From assembly GCA_025929465.1 (NCBI GenBank), contig JAICMC010000004.1, forward strand, positions 1-38,494: 38,494 nt of DNA. The letters run 5' to 3'. The notes beneath the pieces were generated by a model. It ran no database searches. It was not told where the DNA came from and saw nothing but the letters and a program-made list of their open reading frames with translations. The position numbers were made by a program, and so were the translations under genes. Shown one piece after another: positions 8,106-16,773 of the stretch. Source of the stretch: Nostocoides sp. (GTDB taxonomy: Bacteria; Actinomycetota; Actinomycetes; Actinomycetales; Dermatophilaceae). Positions within the stretch are counted from its first letter, which is position 1; each line of letters begins with the position of its first letter.

Positions 8106-9545
8106 GTGAGTCTTCGCCTCTACGACACCGCCGCCCGCGCCGAGCGTGACTTCGTCCCGCTCCGTCCCGGCCGGGCCGGCATCTACATCTGCGGGCTCAC
8201 CACCCAGGCCCCCCCGCACCTCGGGCACGTCCGGTTCGCCGTGGCCTTCGACGTGCTGCGTCGCTGGCTGACGGTGGGCCACGGCCTGCAGGTCACCCTG
8301 GTCCGCAACGTGACCGACATCGACGACAAGATCCTCGCCAAGTCGGCTGACGCCGGTGAGGACTGGTACGCCCTGTCCTACCGCAACGAGCTGGAGGCCC
8401 GCGACGCCCTGGAGTCCCTGGGGGTGCTGCCCGCCACCTACGAGCCGCGCGCCACCGGCCACGTCCCGGAGATGGTCCAGATCATGGCGACCCTCGTGGA
8501 GAAGGGACATGCGTATGCCGCGGCCGACGACAGCGGCGACGTCTACTTCGACGTACGGTCCTGGCCGGCATACGGCGAGCTGACCCACCAGCGGATCGAG
8601 GACATGGCCGCGGCCGAGGACGCCGACCCGCGCGGCAAGCGGGACCCACGTGACTTCGCTCTTTGGAAGGGCGCCAAGCCCGCCGAGCCCTCGACGGCGA
8701 GCTGGCCGACGCCGTTCGGACGCGGACGACCGGGCTGGCACCTCGAGTGCTCGGCGATGGCCCGCAAGTACCTCGGCGACACCTTCGACATCCACGGGGG
8801 CGGGGTCGACCTGCGCTTCCCGCACCACGAGAACGAGGAGGCCCAGTCCCGCGCTGCCGGAATGGGATTCGCGTCCTACTGGCTGCACAACGCCTGGGTG
8901 ACCATGGGTGGGGAGAAGATGAGCAAGTCGCTCGGCAACTCGCTGCGGGTCAGCGAGGTGACCAGCGTGCACCGCCCGCTGGCCGTCCGCTACTACCTCA
9001 CCGCCGCGCACTACCGGTCGATGATCGAGTACCACGAAGGCTCGCTCGTGGAGGCCGCCACCGCGGTGGAGCGGATCGAGAACTTCCTTCGACGCGCGCT
9101 GCCCGGGGTCGAGACGCTGCTGCCGACGGGGGCGCAGACCCTGCCGCTGGAGTTCGTGGAGTCGATGGACGACGACCTGGGCGTCTCCGGGGCGCTCGCC
9201 GTCGTCCACGACACCGTCCGGGCCGGGAACACGGCCCTTGATGACGACGACCGCGAGGTGGCTGCGGGGCACGCGCGCGCGGTCGTCGCGATGACCGACG
9301 TCCTGGGGGTCAACCCGCTCGACCCGGTGTGGGGGCACACGTCCGGCGCTGCCCACCCCGAGGTCGTCGGGGCACTGGACGCCCTGGTCTCCAAGCGCCT
9401 GAAGGCCCGTGCCTCGGCCCGCGCCGCTCGCGACTTCGCCACCGCCGACGCCATCCGTGAGGAGCTGGCCGCGGCCGGTGTCGTCGTCGAGGACACCTCC
9501 GGCGGAGCCCGCTGGTCCGTCGCCCGACCCACCCAGGAAGACTGA
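8106..9545 (+). CDS. cysS: Cysteinyl-tRNA synthetase
   Basis: The protein charges tRNA-Cys with cysteine. It is 479 residues long, normal for bacterial CysRS. Visible motifs are the first zinc ligand in IYICGLT, the HIGH-like APPHLGHVR, the DIDDKI loop, further zinc ligands in WHLECSAMA and [11 protein letters not shown], and KMSKS in [11 protein letters not shown]. The C-terminus has the tRNA-binding helical part including [16 protein letters not shown] 8106 is leaderless. rlmB follows after 2 nt, the usual actinobacterial cysS-rlmB pair, so both should be expressed together. The N-terminus contacts no neighbouring gene; the divergent phosphoesterase is 168 bp away. Confidence 0.97.
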   Translation: MSLRLYDTAARAERDFVPLRPGRAGIYICGLTTQAPPHLGHVRFAVAFDVLRRWLTVGHGLQVTLVRNVTDIDDKILAKSADAGEDWYALSYRNELEARDALESLGVLPATYEPRATGHVPEMVQIMATLVEKGHAYAAADDSGDVYFDVRSWPAYGELTHQRIEDMAAAEDADPRGKRDPRDFALWKGAKPAEPSTASWPTPFGRGRPGWHLECSAMARKYLGDTFDIHGGGVDLRFPHHENEEAQSRAAGMGFASYWLHNAWVTMGGEKMSKSLGNSLRVSEVTSVHRPLAVRYYLTAAHYRSMIEYHEGSLVEAATAVERIENFLRRALPGVETLLPTGAQTLPLEFVESMDDDLGVSGALAVVHDTVRAGNTALDDDDREVAAGHARAVVAMTDVLGVNPLDPVWGHTSGAAHPEVVGALDALVSKRLKARASARAARDFATADAIREELAAAGVVVEDTSGGARWSVARPTQED

Positions 9546-9547
9546 AG

Positions 9548-10528
9548 ATGGCCGGCAACTCCCAGCGCCGAGGCGCGGTCCGCAAGTCCAAGAAGGGTCC
9601 GGCGGTGGGGTCCGGTGGGCAGGGGCGTCAAGCCCTGGAGGGTCGTGGACCGACGCCCAAGGCCGCGGACCGCCCCAAGCACAAGGCGAACCGGCTGGCC
9701 AGGGCGGCAACGCGCCACGGCGGCCCCGACAAGGTCGGCTCGGGTGGTCCCTCCCGTGGGCCACAGCGACGCGATCCCAAGCGCAGCAAGGCATCCAGCG
9801 AGATCGTCGCCGGACGGAACTCGGTCCTGGAGGCGTTGCGCGCCCAGGTTCCGGCCACCACGATGTATGTCGCGGGCCGGCTGGAGTCCGACGACCGGGT
9901 CCGCGAGGCGCTCAAGATCGCGACCGAACGCGGCATACCGATCCTGGAGACGCCGCGCGGAGAGCTGGACCGGCTCACCGACGACGCCGTGCACCAAGGA
10001 CTCGCGCTGCAGGTGCCGCCCTACGACTACGCCCACCCCAGCGAGCTGGTCGACCCTCAGTCCCGGGGCATCCCGCTCATCGTTGCGCTCGACGGCATCA
10101 CCGACCCGCGCAACCTCGGGGCGATCATCCGTTCGGTCGCGGCCTTCGGCGGCCACGGCGTCGTCGTGCCGGCCCGCCGCTCGGTCGGCATGACGGCCAG
10201 CGCCTGGAAGACCTCGGCCGGTGCCGCCGCCCGGATCCGCGTCGCCCAGGCGACCAACCTGACCCGGGCACTGGAGGACTACCGCAAGAGCGGGTTCTTC
10301 GTCATCGGTCTGGACATGGACGGAGACGTGGAGCTGCCCGCCCTCGACCTGGCCGACCAGCCGCTCGTCGTCGTCGTCGGCTCGGAGGGCAAGGGGCTGT
10401 CCCGGCTCGTCCGCGAGACCTGCGACCAGATCGTCTCGGTGCCGATGTCCTCGGCGGTGGAGTCCCTCAACGCCGGCATCGCCACCGGCGTCACGCTCTA
10501 CGAGATCGCCCGCCAGCGCCGCGCCTGA
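9548..10528 (+). CDS. rlmB: 23S rRNA (guanosine-2'-O-)-methyltransferase RlmB
   Basis: This SpoU/TrmH-class enzyme methylates a conserved guanosine of 23S rRNA (G2251 in E. coli numbering). The 326-residue protein starts with about 80 basic, Gly/Lys/Arg-rich residues without fold, typical of actinobacterial RlmB. The L30e-like substrate-binding domain begins at [18 protein letters not shown] motifs 1-3 are [25 protein letters not shown] and [12 protein letters not shown], which form the knotted SAM pocket. One isoleucine (Gly-Ile-Pro near residue 130) uses the rare codon ATA because of an embedded GGCATAC word. Start ATG 9548 lies just after cysS. Confidence 0.96.
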   Translation: MAGNSQRRGAVRKSKKGPAVGSGGQGRQALEGRGPTPKAADRPKHKANRLARAATRHGGPDKVGSGGPSRGPQRRDPKRSKASSEIVAGRNSVLEALRAQVPATTMYVAGRLESDDRVREALKIATERGIPILETPRGELDRLTDDAVHQGLALQVPPYDYAHPSELVDPQSRGIPLIVALDGITDPRNLGAIIRSVAAFGGHGVVVPARRSVGMTASAWKTSAGAAARIRVAQATNLTRALEDYRKSGFFVIGLDMDGDVELPALDLADQPLVVVVGSEGKGLSRLVRETCDQIVSVPMSSAVESLNAGIATGVTLYEIARQRRA

Positions 10529-10564
10529 GCAGGGCCCCGGCGCGAGGCCGGTCCGTCCGGCACC

Positions 10565-10596
10565 GTCCGTCGCGGGTGGTCCGCCCCGCGACGGAC
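10565..10596 (+). terminator. Hairpin downstream of cysS-rlmB
   Basis: GTCCGTCGCGGG (10565-10576) pairs perfectly with CCCGCGACGGAC (10585-10596) around an 8-nt loop. It has no T-tract, as is usual in high-GC actinobacteria. Confidence 0.7.
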
Positions 10597-10642
10597 ACGC
10601 GACATCCGTCGCCGGGCGGACCCGGATCGGCGCGTGGGCGTC

Positions 10643-10648
10643 TAGCCT
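10643..10648 (+). promoter_or_regulatory. Possible -10 box before proline-rich membrane protein gene
   Basis: TAGCCT lies 53 nt before the ATG at 10701, downstream of the cysS-rlmB hairpin. It fits the TANNNT pattern seen elsewhere here, but no -35 was recognised. Confidence 0.3.
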
Positions 10649-10700
10649 CGGAGGACGAGGACGCGAGGTCGTCCGCAACCCGTCGAAGGGGAGAACCACC

Positions 10701-11360
10701 ATGTCCGCGTCGTTTCCACCACCTCCGCCCCCGCCCGGCCCCGGGGAGGAGCCGCCGACAGGTGGCTCGCTTCCGCCGCCGAGCGGGGACCCGTATGCCG
10801 CGCCGGCGCCGGGGAATGCGCAGGCGTATCCGCCACCGAGCGGCTACGGGGCCATGCCGGAGCAGGCGGGGGTCCCCGCCGGCCCGGTGACCAGGCCCCC
10901 GGCCATGGACCGGGCGGTGCTCCTCATGAGGGTCGGGGCCGTGCTGTCCCTCCTCGTCCTGGTCCTCGGCCTGGTCACCGGCCTGACCCAGTCCGTCTCC
11001 ACTAAGCGCGCCATCGTCGACGCCGCAGCCAAGCAGGGCAAGACCCTCACCCCCAACGAGGTGGACTCGCTGTTCTCGGTCAGCATCGCGTCCGCGGTGG
11101 TCCTGGGGATCCTCGGCATCGGGCTGTGGCTGTGGATGGCGTCGGCCAACGGCAAGGGCAGGTCCTGGGCGCGGATCGTGGCCACGATCCTGTTCGGCCT
11201 GTCGGTCCTGGTCTTCCTGCTCGGGCTGTCCCAGACGTCGTCGGCCGGAGACCGGGTCCTCAGCCTCGTCTCGGTCCTCGTCGGGGCGGCGGCGATCTTC
11301 TTCATGTACCAGAAGGAGTCCACCGCCTTCTACCGGGCAGCCAGCGCTCCACGCGTCTGA
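10701..11360 (+). CDS. Proline-rich N-terminal membrane protein, unknown function
   Basis: The 219-residue protein has a disordered N-terminus of about 70 residues with PPPPPPPGPGEEPP and repeated PPPSG/PYAAP motifs, then four predicted membrane helices: VLSLLVLVLGLVTGL, ASAVVLGILGIGLWLWM, IVATILFGLSVLVFLLGL and VLSLVSVLVGAAAIFFMY. A soluble loop of about 30 residues (KRAIVDAAAKQGKTL) lies between helices 1 and 2. ATG 10701 follows a good ribosome site (GGGGAG around 10689-10694). The architecture is common among actinobacterial inner-membrane proteins of unknown role. It converges on a second proline-rich membrane protein gene (11444-11881). Confidence 0.85.
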   Translation: MSASFPPPPPPPGPGEEPPTGGSLPPPSGDPYAAPAPGNAQAYPPPSGYGAMPEQAGVPAGPVTRPPAMDRAVLLMRVGAVLSLLVLVLGLVTGLTQSVSTKRAIVDAAAKQGKTLTPNEVDSLFSVSIASAVVLGILGIGLWLWMASANGKGRSWARIVATILFGLSVLVFLLGLSQTSSAGDRVLSLVSVLVGAAAIFFMYQKESTAFYRAASAPRV

Positions 11361-11385
11361 CACGCGCGGCATACGCGACGAAGGA

Positions 11386-11420
11386 CCAAGGGGTCCGGAC
11401 CACTGGTCCGGACCCCTTGG
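11386..11420. terminator. Bidirectional terminator between convergent genes
   Basis: A perfect 16-bp stem is present: CCAAGGGGTCCGGACC (11386-11401), loop ACT, and its complement (11405-11420). It sits between convergent genes ending at 11360 and 11444 and should serve both strands. A GGCATAC word lies just before it at 11368. Confidence 0.85.
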
Positions 11421-11443
11421 GTTCCCCTGAGAGCTGACCTCGG

Positions 11444-11881
11444 TCAGCCGGGCAGCCGCTTGTGGATGTCCTCGCTCATCCGGACGATCGCGAGGTAGAA
11501 CTCCAGGGTCATCCGGACCAGGGCCAGATAGATCACCACCGCGATCGGGCCGAGCACGAGCACGACGAGCCCGAGACCGGCGTTCTCCGAGAACCCGGCG
11601 ATCAGGAAGACCAGCCAGCCCAGGCCGAGGCCCACCGTCGCCAGGACGTAGACGGCCTTGACGATCATCGGAGTGACGAAGTGGGTGAAGGAGAAGTCGA
11701 ACAGGGCGCCGAAGAAGCCCTTGGACGAGCTGGTGGGCGACGCCAGGTTGCCGCCCGGGGGAGGGGTCGGCATCGGCTGGGACGCCTGCGGCGCAGACGG
11801 GCCCGGCGGGGGCGGAGGCGGCGGCTGCTGTGCGCCGTACGGGTTGGGTGGCAGCGGCGGGGTGGGGCCGTCGTCGGACAT
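11444..11881 (-). CDS. DUF4282-type membrane protein with proline-rich N-terminus
   Basis: This 145-residue protein begins with about 50 residues of Pro/Gly/Gln-rich disordered sequence. The C-terminal domain has FFGALFDFSFTHFVTP, two membrane helices (VLATVGLGLGWLVFLIAGF and LGLVVLVLGPIAVVIYLAL) and the ending VRMTLEFYLAIVRMSEDI, which is the pattern of the DUF4282 family. Its function is unknown. ATG 11881 has a ribosome site AGAGGGA about 5 nt upstream. The similar architecture of the converging neighbour may be coincidence, since Pro-rich tails are common in these proteins. No partner gene is linked in an operon. Confidence 0.82.
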   Translation of the reverse strand: MSDDGPTPPLPPNPYGAQQPPPPPPPGPSAPQASQPMPTPPPGGNLASPTSSSKGFFGALFDFSFTHFVTPMIVKAVYVLATVGLGLGWLVFLIAGFSENAGLGLVVLVLGPIAVVIYLALVRMTLEFYLAIVRMSEDIHKRLPG

Positions 11882-11943
11882 GGATGTTCCCTCTCGTGAC
11901 GTTTGGACCTCGGTGGGGCTCGGGTCCCACAGGTCCGACGAGC

Positions 11944-13194
11944 CTAGGACACGTCGGGTCCGGCGATGACCGGAAGCTCGACAGTGTCGACCCCCAGGAC
12001 CGACCGCTCGTCAGGTTTGCTCGGCAGGACGCTGGCGACGTAGTCGGCGATGGCGTCCTCGATCGGGATGTCGTGCTGGGCGCGTTCGGCCAGGTACCAA
12101 CGGTGCTCGAGCACCTCGTGGAACAGCTCCGCCGGCTCCAGCTTGGCGGCCATCTGCCTCGGGACGCTGCGTGTGATCGGCTCGTAGATCCGGGACAGCC
12201 AGTCGTGGGCGACGATCTCCTCGTCGTCGTTCTGCCGGTCGGCGGCCGCGCGGAAGGCGTCCAGGTCGTTCAGCAGCCGCCGCGCCTGGTTCTCCTCGAC
12301 GTCCAGGCCGGTGAGCCGCAACAGCCGGCGCGAGTGGTGGCCGGCGTCGACGACCTTGGGCTGGATCGCGATGGTCGTGCCGTCGAAGTCGGTCGTGATG
12401 GCCAGCTCGTCGATGTCGAAGCCGAGCTCGTTGAGCGTGCGGATCCGCTCGTCGACCCGCCACCGGTCACCGGTGTCGAACCGCTCCAGCCCGGTGAGCG
12501 CTTTCCACAGGTCGGCGTACCGGGTCATGATCTGGTTGGCCGTCTCGACCGGGTCGGTCCCGACCGGCAGCAGCTCGCCGGCCTCCAGGTCCATCAGCTC
12601 ACCGGCGATGTTGACCCGGGCGATGTCCAGGTCGTGCTCACGCTGACCGTCGGAGAGCTTCTGGTACAGCCTGCCCGTCTCGGCGTCGACGAGGTATGCC
12701 GCGAAGGCGCCGGCGTCGCGGCGGAACAAGGTGTTGGAGAGGGAGACGTCGCCCCACCAGAACCCGGCCAGGTGCAGGCGCACGAGCAGTACCGCAAGGG
12801 CGTCGATCAGCCGGGCCGCGGTGTCAGCGCGCAGGGACTGGCTGAACAACGCGCGGTAGGGCAGCGAGAACTGCAGGTGCCGGGTGATCAGGCAGGCATC
12901 GAGCGGTTCGCCGCTCTTGGTCAGCCGACCGTCGACCACGGCGGACGGCTCGACTGCCGGCTGGTCCAGCCGGTTCAGCAGGCGCAGCATGTTGTACTCG
13001 CCGAGGGCGAGGTCGCCCTTGATCTCCTTGACCGCCAGCACCCGGCCGGACAGCTTGACGAAGCGCACGACGTGCCGGGAGATGCCCCGCGGCAGGGCAG
13101 CCAGCCGCTCCTGCGGCCAGTCCTCCAGGGGCAGACGCCACGGGAGGTCGAGCAGGGCGGGGTCCGGGCGGGCAGCGGTGAAGTTGAGTGGCAC
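11944..13194 (-). CDS. DUF4032 protein with lipopolysaccharide-kinase-like fold
   Basis: This protein of 416 residues has kinase-like motifs in the N-terminal half: a beta-3 lysine in VLAVKEIKGD, a catalytic-loop-like GFWWGDVSLSNTLFR and a metal-binding aspartate in LVDAETGRL. These resemble the Kdo/WaaP small-molecule and LPS kinase group. The C-terminal half, with ITTDFDGTTIAIQPKVV, corresponds to DUF4032. Actinobacteria lack LPS, so the substrate is unknown. GTG 13194 has a ribosome site AAGGA 7 nt upstream. The gene appears monocistronic; upstream lies the terminator of the ABC ATPase gene. Confidence 0.82.
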   Translation of the reverse strand: MPLNFTAARPDPALLDLPWRLPLEDWPQERLAALPRGISRHVVRFVKLSGRVLAVKEIKGDLALGEYNMLRLLNRLDQPAVEPSAVVDGRLTKSGEPLDACLITRHLQFSLPYRALFSQSLRADTAARLIDALAVLLVRLHLAGFWWGDVSLSNTLFRRDAGAFAAYLVDAETGRLYQKLSDGQREHDLDIARVNIAGELMDLEAGELLPVGTDPVETANQIMTRYADLWKALTGLERFDTGDRWRVDERIRTLNELGFDIDELAITTDFDGTTIAIQPKVVDAGHHSRRLLRLTGLDVEENQARRLLNDLDAFRAAADRQNDDEEIVAHDWLSRIYEPITRSVPRQMAAKLEPAELFHEVLEHRWYLAERAQHDIPIEDAIADYVASVLPSKPDERSVLGVDTVELPVIAGPDVS

Positions 13195-13225
13195 GACGAC
13201 ATCCTTGTGTGCGGAGTGGGCATGC

Positions 13226-13262
13226 GCGAGGCCGGCGCCCCGAGGTGGGACGCCGGCCTCGC
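13226..13262 (-). terminator. Terminator of the ABC ATPase gene
   Basis: GCGAGGCCGGCG (13226-13237) pairs perfectly over 12 bp with CGCCGGCCTCGC (13251-13262). It lies 28 nt past the ATPase stop codon. A GGCATAC word abuts it at 13263. Confidence 0.75.
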
Positions 13263-13289
13263 GGCATACGGGTCAGGACCCCGAGGAGG

Positions 13290-14396
13290 TCACCCGCCCA
13301 AACGCTGGCCACTTGCCGAGTCGAACAGGTGAAGGTGACCGGCCTTGGGCGCCAGGTAGATCGTCGAGCCCTTCTCGGGGGGACGGCGACCGTCGACCCG
13401 AGCGATGAACGGCTTCTCGGTGCTGTCCTCGTCGGCCTCGGTGTGGGTCGCTGCCTTGGCCGTGCCGTAGATGTAGGCGTCGGCGCCGAGCTCCTCGACG
13501 ACATCGATCTCCACCGGGATGCCGTCGCCCTCGGCCACGACGTCGAGGTCCTCGGGACGGACGCCGAGGGTGACCTGCTTGCCGGAGGACCCGGAGAGGA
13601 TGGCCCGCTCGACGGGGACCTTGTTGCCACCGACGGCCACGCCACCGTCGACCTGCTCGACGTCGAGCAGGTTCATGGCGGGGGAGCCGATGAAGCCGGC
13701 GACGAACACGTTGTTGGGGTGGTCGTACATGCTCCGCGGGGTGTCGCACTGCATGAGCACGCCGTCCTTGAGCAGCGCGACCCGGTCGCCCATCGTCATG
13801 GCCTCGATCTGGTCGTGCGTGACATAGACCGTCGTGACCCCGAGCCGGCGCTGGAGGCTGGCGATCTGGGTGCGGGTCTGGACGCGGAGCTTGGCGTCCA
13901 GGTTGGACAGCGGCTCGTCCATAAGGAAGACCTGGGGGGAGCGGACGATGGCCCGGCCCATGGCCACCCGCTGGCGCTGGCCACCGGAGAGGGCCTTGGG
14001 CTTGCGCTCCAGGTAGGGGGCCAGGTCGAGGATCTTGGCTGCCTCCTCGACCCGCTTGCGGATCTCGCCCTTGTCGACGCCGGCGATCTTGAGCGCGAAG
14101 CCCATGTTGTCGGCCACCGTCATGTGCGGGTAGAGCGCGTAGTTCTGGAACACCATGGCCACGTCGCGGTCCTTGGGCGACAGGTTGGTGACGTCGCGGT
14201 CACCGATCCAGATCTTGCCTGCGTTGACCTCCTCGAGGCCCGCGAGCATGCGCAGGGAGGTGGACTTGCCACATCCGGAGGGGCCGACGAGGACGAGGAA
14301 CTCCCCGTCGGCGACGTCGATGTTCAGCCTGTCGACGGAGGGCTTGTCGTTGCCCGGGTAGAGCCGGGTTGCGTTGTCGAATCGGACAGTTGCCAT
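13290..14396 (-). CDS. Orphan sugar ABC transporter ATP-binding protein (MsiK/UgpC type)
   Basis: This 368-residue ATPase powers carbohydrate or glycerol-phosphate importers. In order it shows Walker A GPSGCGKST, Q-loop MVFQNYALYPHM, signature LSGGQRQRVAMGRA, Walker B VFLMDEPLSNLDA and switch VTHDQIEAM, followed by C-terminal TOBE-type beta domains from about residue 240. No permease or binding-protein gene is nearby. In Streptomyces a single such ATPase (MsiK) serves several importers, and the same is likely here. ATG 14396 was chosen for the family's MATVRFDNATRLYPG start. The gene is divergent from a LacI regulator, so it may be a target of that repressor. Confidence 0.9.
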   Translation of the reverse strand: MATVRFDNATRLYPGNDKPSVDRLNIDVADGEFLVLVGPSGCGKSTSLRMLAGLEEVNAGKIWIGDRDVTNLSPKDRDVAMVFQNYALYPHMTVADNMGFALKIAGVDKGEIRKRVEEAAKILDLAPYLERKPKALSGGQRQRVAMGRAIVRSPQVFLMDEPLSNLDAKLRVQTRTQIASLQRRLGVTTVYVTHDQIEAMTMGDRVALLKDGVLMQCDTPRSMYDHPNNVFVAGFIGSPAMNLLDVEQVDGGVAVGGNKVPVERAILSGSSGKQVTLGVRPEDLDVVAEGDGIPVEIDVVEELGADAYIYGTAKAATHTEADEDSTEKPFIARVDGRRPPEKGSTIYLAPKAGHLHLFDSASGQRLGG

Positions 14397-14568
14397 GGCG
14401 TCATTGCCTTCCTTCACCGGCAGGAACGTGCCGGACGATCCGTTGTAAAGGGCTGTGCCGCGCACGGACGTGGGCAGCGCGGCCCATTCTGCCGGACCTG
14501 GTGCCGGAAGGGAAGGGCGCGCCCACAGCCCCCGGCTCGCCGTCGGGCTCCCGGCTGGGCCGAGGAGC

Positions 14569-14594
14569 CTGCAAGCGTCTGCAAGAACTTGCAG
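14569..14594. promoter_or_regulatory. LacI-family operator with three half-sites
   Basis: CTGCAAG occurs at 14569-14575 and 14579-14585, and its complement CTTGCAG at 14588-14594, giving the near-palindrome CTGCAAGAACTTGCAG preceded by an extra direct half-site. It overlaps the expected -35 region of the lacI-type gene, whose probable -10 is TACCCT (14604-14609). Autoregulation and control of the divergent ABC ATPase gene are inferred. Confidence 0.65.
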
Positions 14595-14654
14595 CGGGTT
14601 TGCTACCCTCCGAGCGATGCCGACGCCGGGTCGGTCACACCGTGGAGGACTCGT

Positions 14655-15686
14655 TTGAGCGGCACCCGACTGGCTGACATCGCCGCGGCGGCAGGCGTCA
14701 GCGAGGCGACCGTCAGCCGGGTGATCAACAACAAGCCCGGCGTCGCCGACAGCACCCGTCAGCAGGTGCTCACCGCGCTGGACGTCCTGGGCTACGAGCG
14801 CCCCGGCCAGTTCCGGTCCAAGGCCGTCTGCCTGGTCGGGCTCATCGTGCCGGAGCTGGTCAACCCGATCTTCCCGGCGTTCGCCCAGACCATCGAGTCC
14901 CACCTCGTCCGCTTCGGCTACACGCCGGTGCTCTGCACCCAGACCCCTGCGGGGGTGCACGAGGACGAGTACGTGCGGATGCTCCTGGACCGCGGTGTCG
15001 CCGGCATCATCTACGTCTCCGGCGTCCACGCCGACACGACCGAGTCGACCGAGCGCTATGCGCGGCTGCGCGAGCTCGGGCTGCCCATCGTGCTCATCAA
15101 CGGGTACCGCGAGGGCATCGACGCCCCGTTCATCTCCAACGACGACGTCGCGTCGATGGACCTTGCGCTGCACCACCTGGTGCAGCTCGGGCATCGCCGG
15201 ATCGGGCTGGCCGTGGGGTCGGATCGGTACGTCCCGGTCATCCGCAAGGTCCGGGGGTTCCGCGAGGCCATTGCTGCGCTGCTCGGTGAGGACGTCCCGG
15301 ACGACCTCGACGACCTCGTCCAGACGACGATGTTCAGCCTCGAGGGCGGGGCGAGTGCGGCCGGACGGCTCATCGAGCGCGGCGCGACGGCGGCCGTCTG
15401 CGGCTCGGACCTGATGGCGCTGGGGGCGATCCGTGAGGCCCGTGCCCGCGGGTTGCGCGTGCCGGAGGACTTCTCCGTGGTGGGCTACGACGACTCACTG
15501 CTCATCGCCTTCACCGACCCGCCGCTCACGACCGTGCGTCAGGCGGTGCAGTCGATGGGGGAGGCGGCGGTGCGGGCGCTGCTCGACCAGATCAGCGGGG
15601 TCGGCGCGCCTCGTGGTGAGTTCGTCTTCCGTCCCGAGCTCGTCGTCCGCCGATCGACGGCCGCCGCACCCGGCCCTCGCACCTGA
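14655..15686 (+). CDS. LacI-family transcriptional repressor
   Basis: This 343-residue regulator has the N-terminal helix-turn-helix RLADIAAAAGVSEATVSRVI with hinge region NNKPGVADSTRQQVL, then a periplasmic-binding-protein-like effector domain starting VGLIVPELVNPIFPAFAQ and ending in FSVVGYDDSLL and PPLTTVRQ, the usual ligand-pocket motifs for a sugar effector. The start is TTG 14655, supported by GGAGG at 14644-14648. It is divergent from the orphan sugar-ABC ATPase. The three-half-site operator at 14569-14594 suggests that it controls itself and possibly the ATPase. The inducing sugar is unknown; trehalose-related or alpha-glucoside sugars are only guesses from the nearby otsAB genes. Confidence 0.93.
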   Translation: MSGTRLADIAAAAGVSEATVSRVINNKPGVADSTRQQVLTALDVLGYERPGQFRSKAVCLVGLIVPELVNPIFPAFAQTIESHLVRFGYTPVLCTQTPAGVHEDEYVRMLLDRGVAGIIYVSGVHADTTESTERYARLRELGLPIVLINGYREGIDAPFISNDDVASMDLALHHLVQLGHRRIGLAVGSDRYVPVIRKVRGFREAIAALLGEDVPDDLDDLVQTTMFSLEGGASAAGRLIERGATAAVCGSDLMALGAIREARARGLRVPEDFSVVGYDDSLLIAFTDPPLTTVRQAVQSMGEAAVRALLDQISGVGAPRGEFVFRPELVVRRSTAAAPGPRT

Positions 15687-15755
15687 AACCGCTGCCGCTG
15701 CACCGTCGCCGTCGCCCGTATGCCGCGACCGCCCCTCCTGCCTCTCCTGCCTCCC

Positions 15756-15882
15756 CACGCCTCTTCACGTCCTTGTTACCGAACTCCACGCCTTTCCACG
15801 TCCTTGTTACCGAACGGGATACCGTGCCAGAAGTGTTGTGGTCGCAACACCTTTGGCACAGTAACCAGTCCGGTAACAAGGA
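15756..15882. repeat. GTTACCG hairpin element, copy B, with 29-bp direct repeat
   Basis: Two copies of a 29-bp sequence (15756-15784 and 15787-15815, two mismatches) end in CCTTGTTACCGAAC. The second begins a long hairpin: TCCTTGTTACCG (15801-15812) pairs perfectly with 15871-15882. Inside, TGCCAGAAGTGTTG (15825-15838) pairs with CAACACCTTTGGCA (15845-15858) with two mismatches. Outer ends and core match copy A (514-595). It lies between the convergent lacI-type and otsB genes. Confidence 0.75.
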
Positions 15883-16021
15883 GCCCGGGGAGGGGGAGTC
15901 GGCGCAGGACCCGGACAGCCGGGGGGAGGGGGAGTCGGCGCAGGACCTGGGCGGCCGGGGCGGGGCACCGGGGGGAGGGGCAGCCGGGGCAGCCGGGGAG
16001 AAGGGAGAGCGGGGCGGGGGG
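15883..16021. repeat. G-rich tandem repeat resembling the otsB 3' end
   Basis: GTCGGCGCAGGACC recurs at about 15898 and 15931 within units of about 33 bp rich in GGGGAGGGGG. It closely matches AGCCGGCGCAGGACCTGG, the last codons of otsB on the other strand (from 16026). The array looks like a decayed tandem duplication of the otsB 3' end. The rest of the stretch is G-rich with no gene seen. Confidence 0.6.
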
Positions 16022-16771
16022 TCAGAGCCGGCGCAGGACCTGGGCAGCCTCGGCCGGGCCGTCGACCCGCCACCGGGCCGCCGTCGGTCCGGGGCCGACC
16101 TTGATGCCGACGTCGCGCGGCCCCATCCGCTCGAACACGTCCTCGTCGGTGGCGTCGTCACCGAGGTAGACGACGGCGTCGGCCGAGACCTCGGCGGCGA
16201 GGTCCATGACGGCAGTCCCCTTGTCCGCCCGCACCACGGTCAGCTCGATGACGTCCTTGCCCTTCTTCAGGTGGACGCCGGGTTGTCGGCCCAGCGCCGT
16301 GGCCTCGGTGGTCACCGCCCCCTTGGCGGTCTCGGCCAGACCGCGGGTGTGCACCACGACGGCGGAGGGCTTGTACTCGATCCGTAGGTCGCGCGCCGAC
16401 TCGCGCAGACCCCGGACCTGTCGGGTGAGCCGGGTCAGGACCGCGGTCTGGCTGGGGGTGAGCCCTCCCCAGTCGCGGCCGGTGCTCGTCTGCGCGCCGT
16501 GGCTGCCGACCAGACGGACCGGCCCGTCCAGCTCGACCCCGCTCAGCTGGGACAGCGTGGCCAGGTCCCGCCCGGACACGAGGGCGACGTGCACGCCGGG
16601 TCGGCCGGCCAGCCGCCGCAGGTCCTCGATGGTGCCCTCGGCCGGGCGCGAGGACATCGGGTCCAGGACGATCGGGGCCAGGACTCCGTCGAAGTCGGTG
16701 GCGACGACGAGGGTCGGCTGCGACGCGGCATACGCGAGGGCGTCGACCAGGTCGCCCGGCAGCCCGGACAT
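16022..16771 (-). CDS. otsB: Trehalose-6-phosphate phosphatase
   Basis: OtsB removes phosphate from trehalose-6-phosphate, the second step of trehalose synthesis for osmotic and stress protection. The 249-residue HAD-superfamily protein shows motif I DFDGVLAP (nucleophile Asp and acid-base Asp), motif II in VALVSGRD, the lysine region KGKDVIELT and ADKGTAV, and motif IV LGDDATDEDVF. ATG 16771 lies 2 nt after the otsA stop codon, so translation is coupled to the synthase. Sequence resembling its 3' end is repeated downstream (15883-16021). It ends AAQVLRRL. Confidence 0.95.
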   Translation of the reverse strand: MSGLPGDLVDALAYAASQPTLVVATDFDGVLAPIVLDPMSSRPAEGTIEDLRRLAGRPGVHVALVSGRDLATLSQLSGVELDGPVRLVGSHGAQTSTGRDWGGLTPSQTAVLTRLTRQVRGLRESARDLRIEYKPSAVVVHTRGLAETAKGAVTTEATALGRQPGVHLKKGKDVIELTVVRADKGTAVMDLAAEVSADAVVYLGDDATDEDVFERMGPRDVGIKVGPGPTAARWRVDGPAEAAQVLRRL

Positions 16772-16773
16772 GG

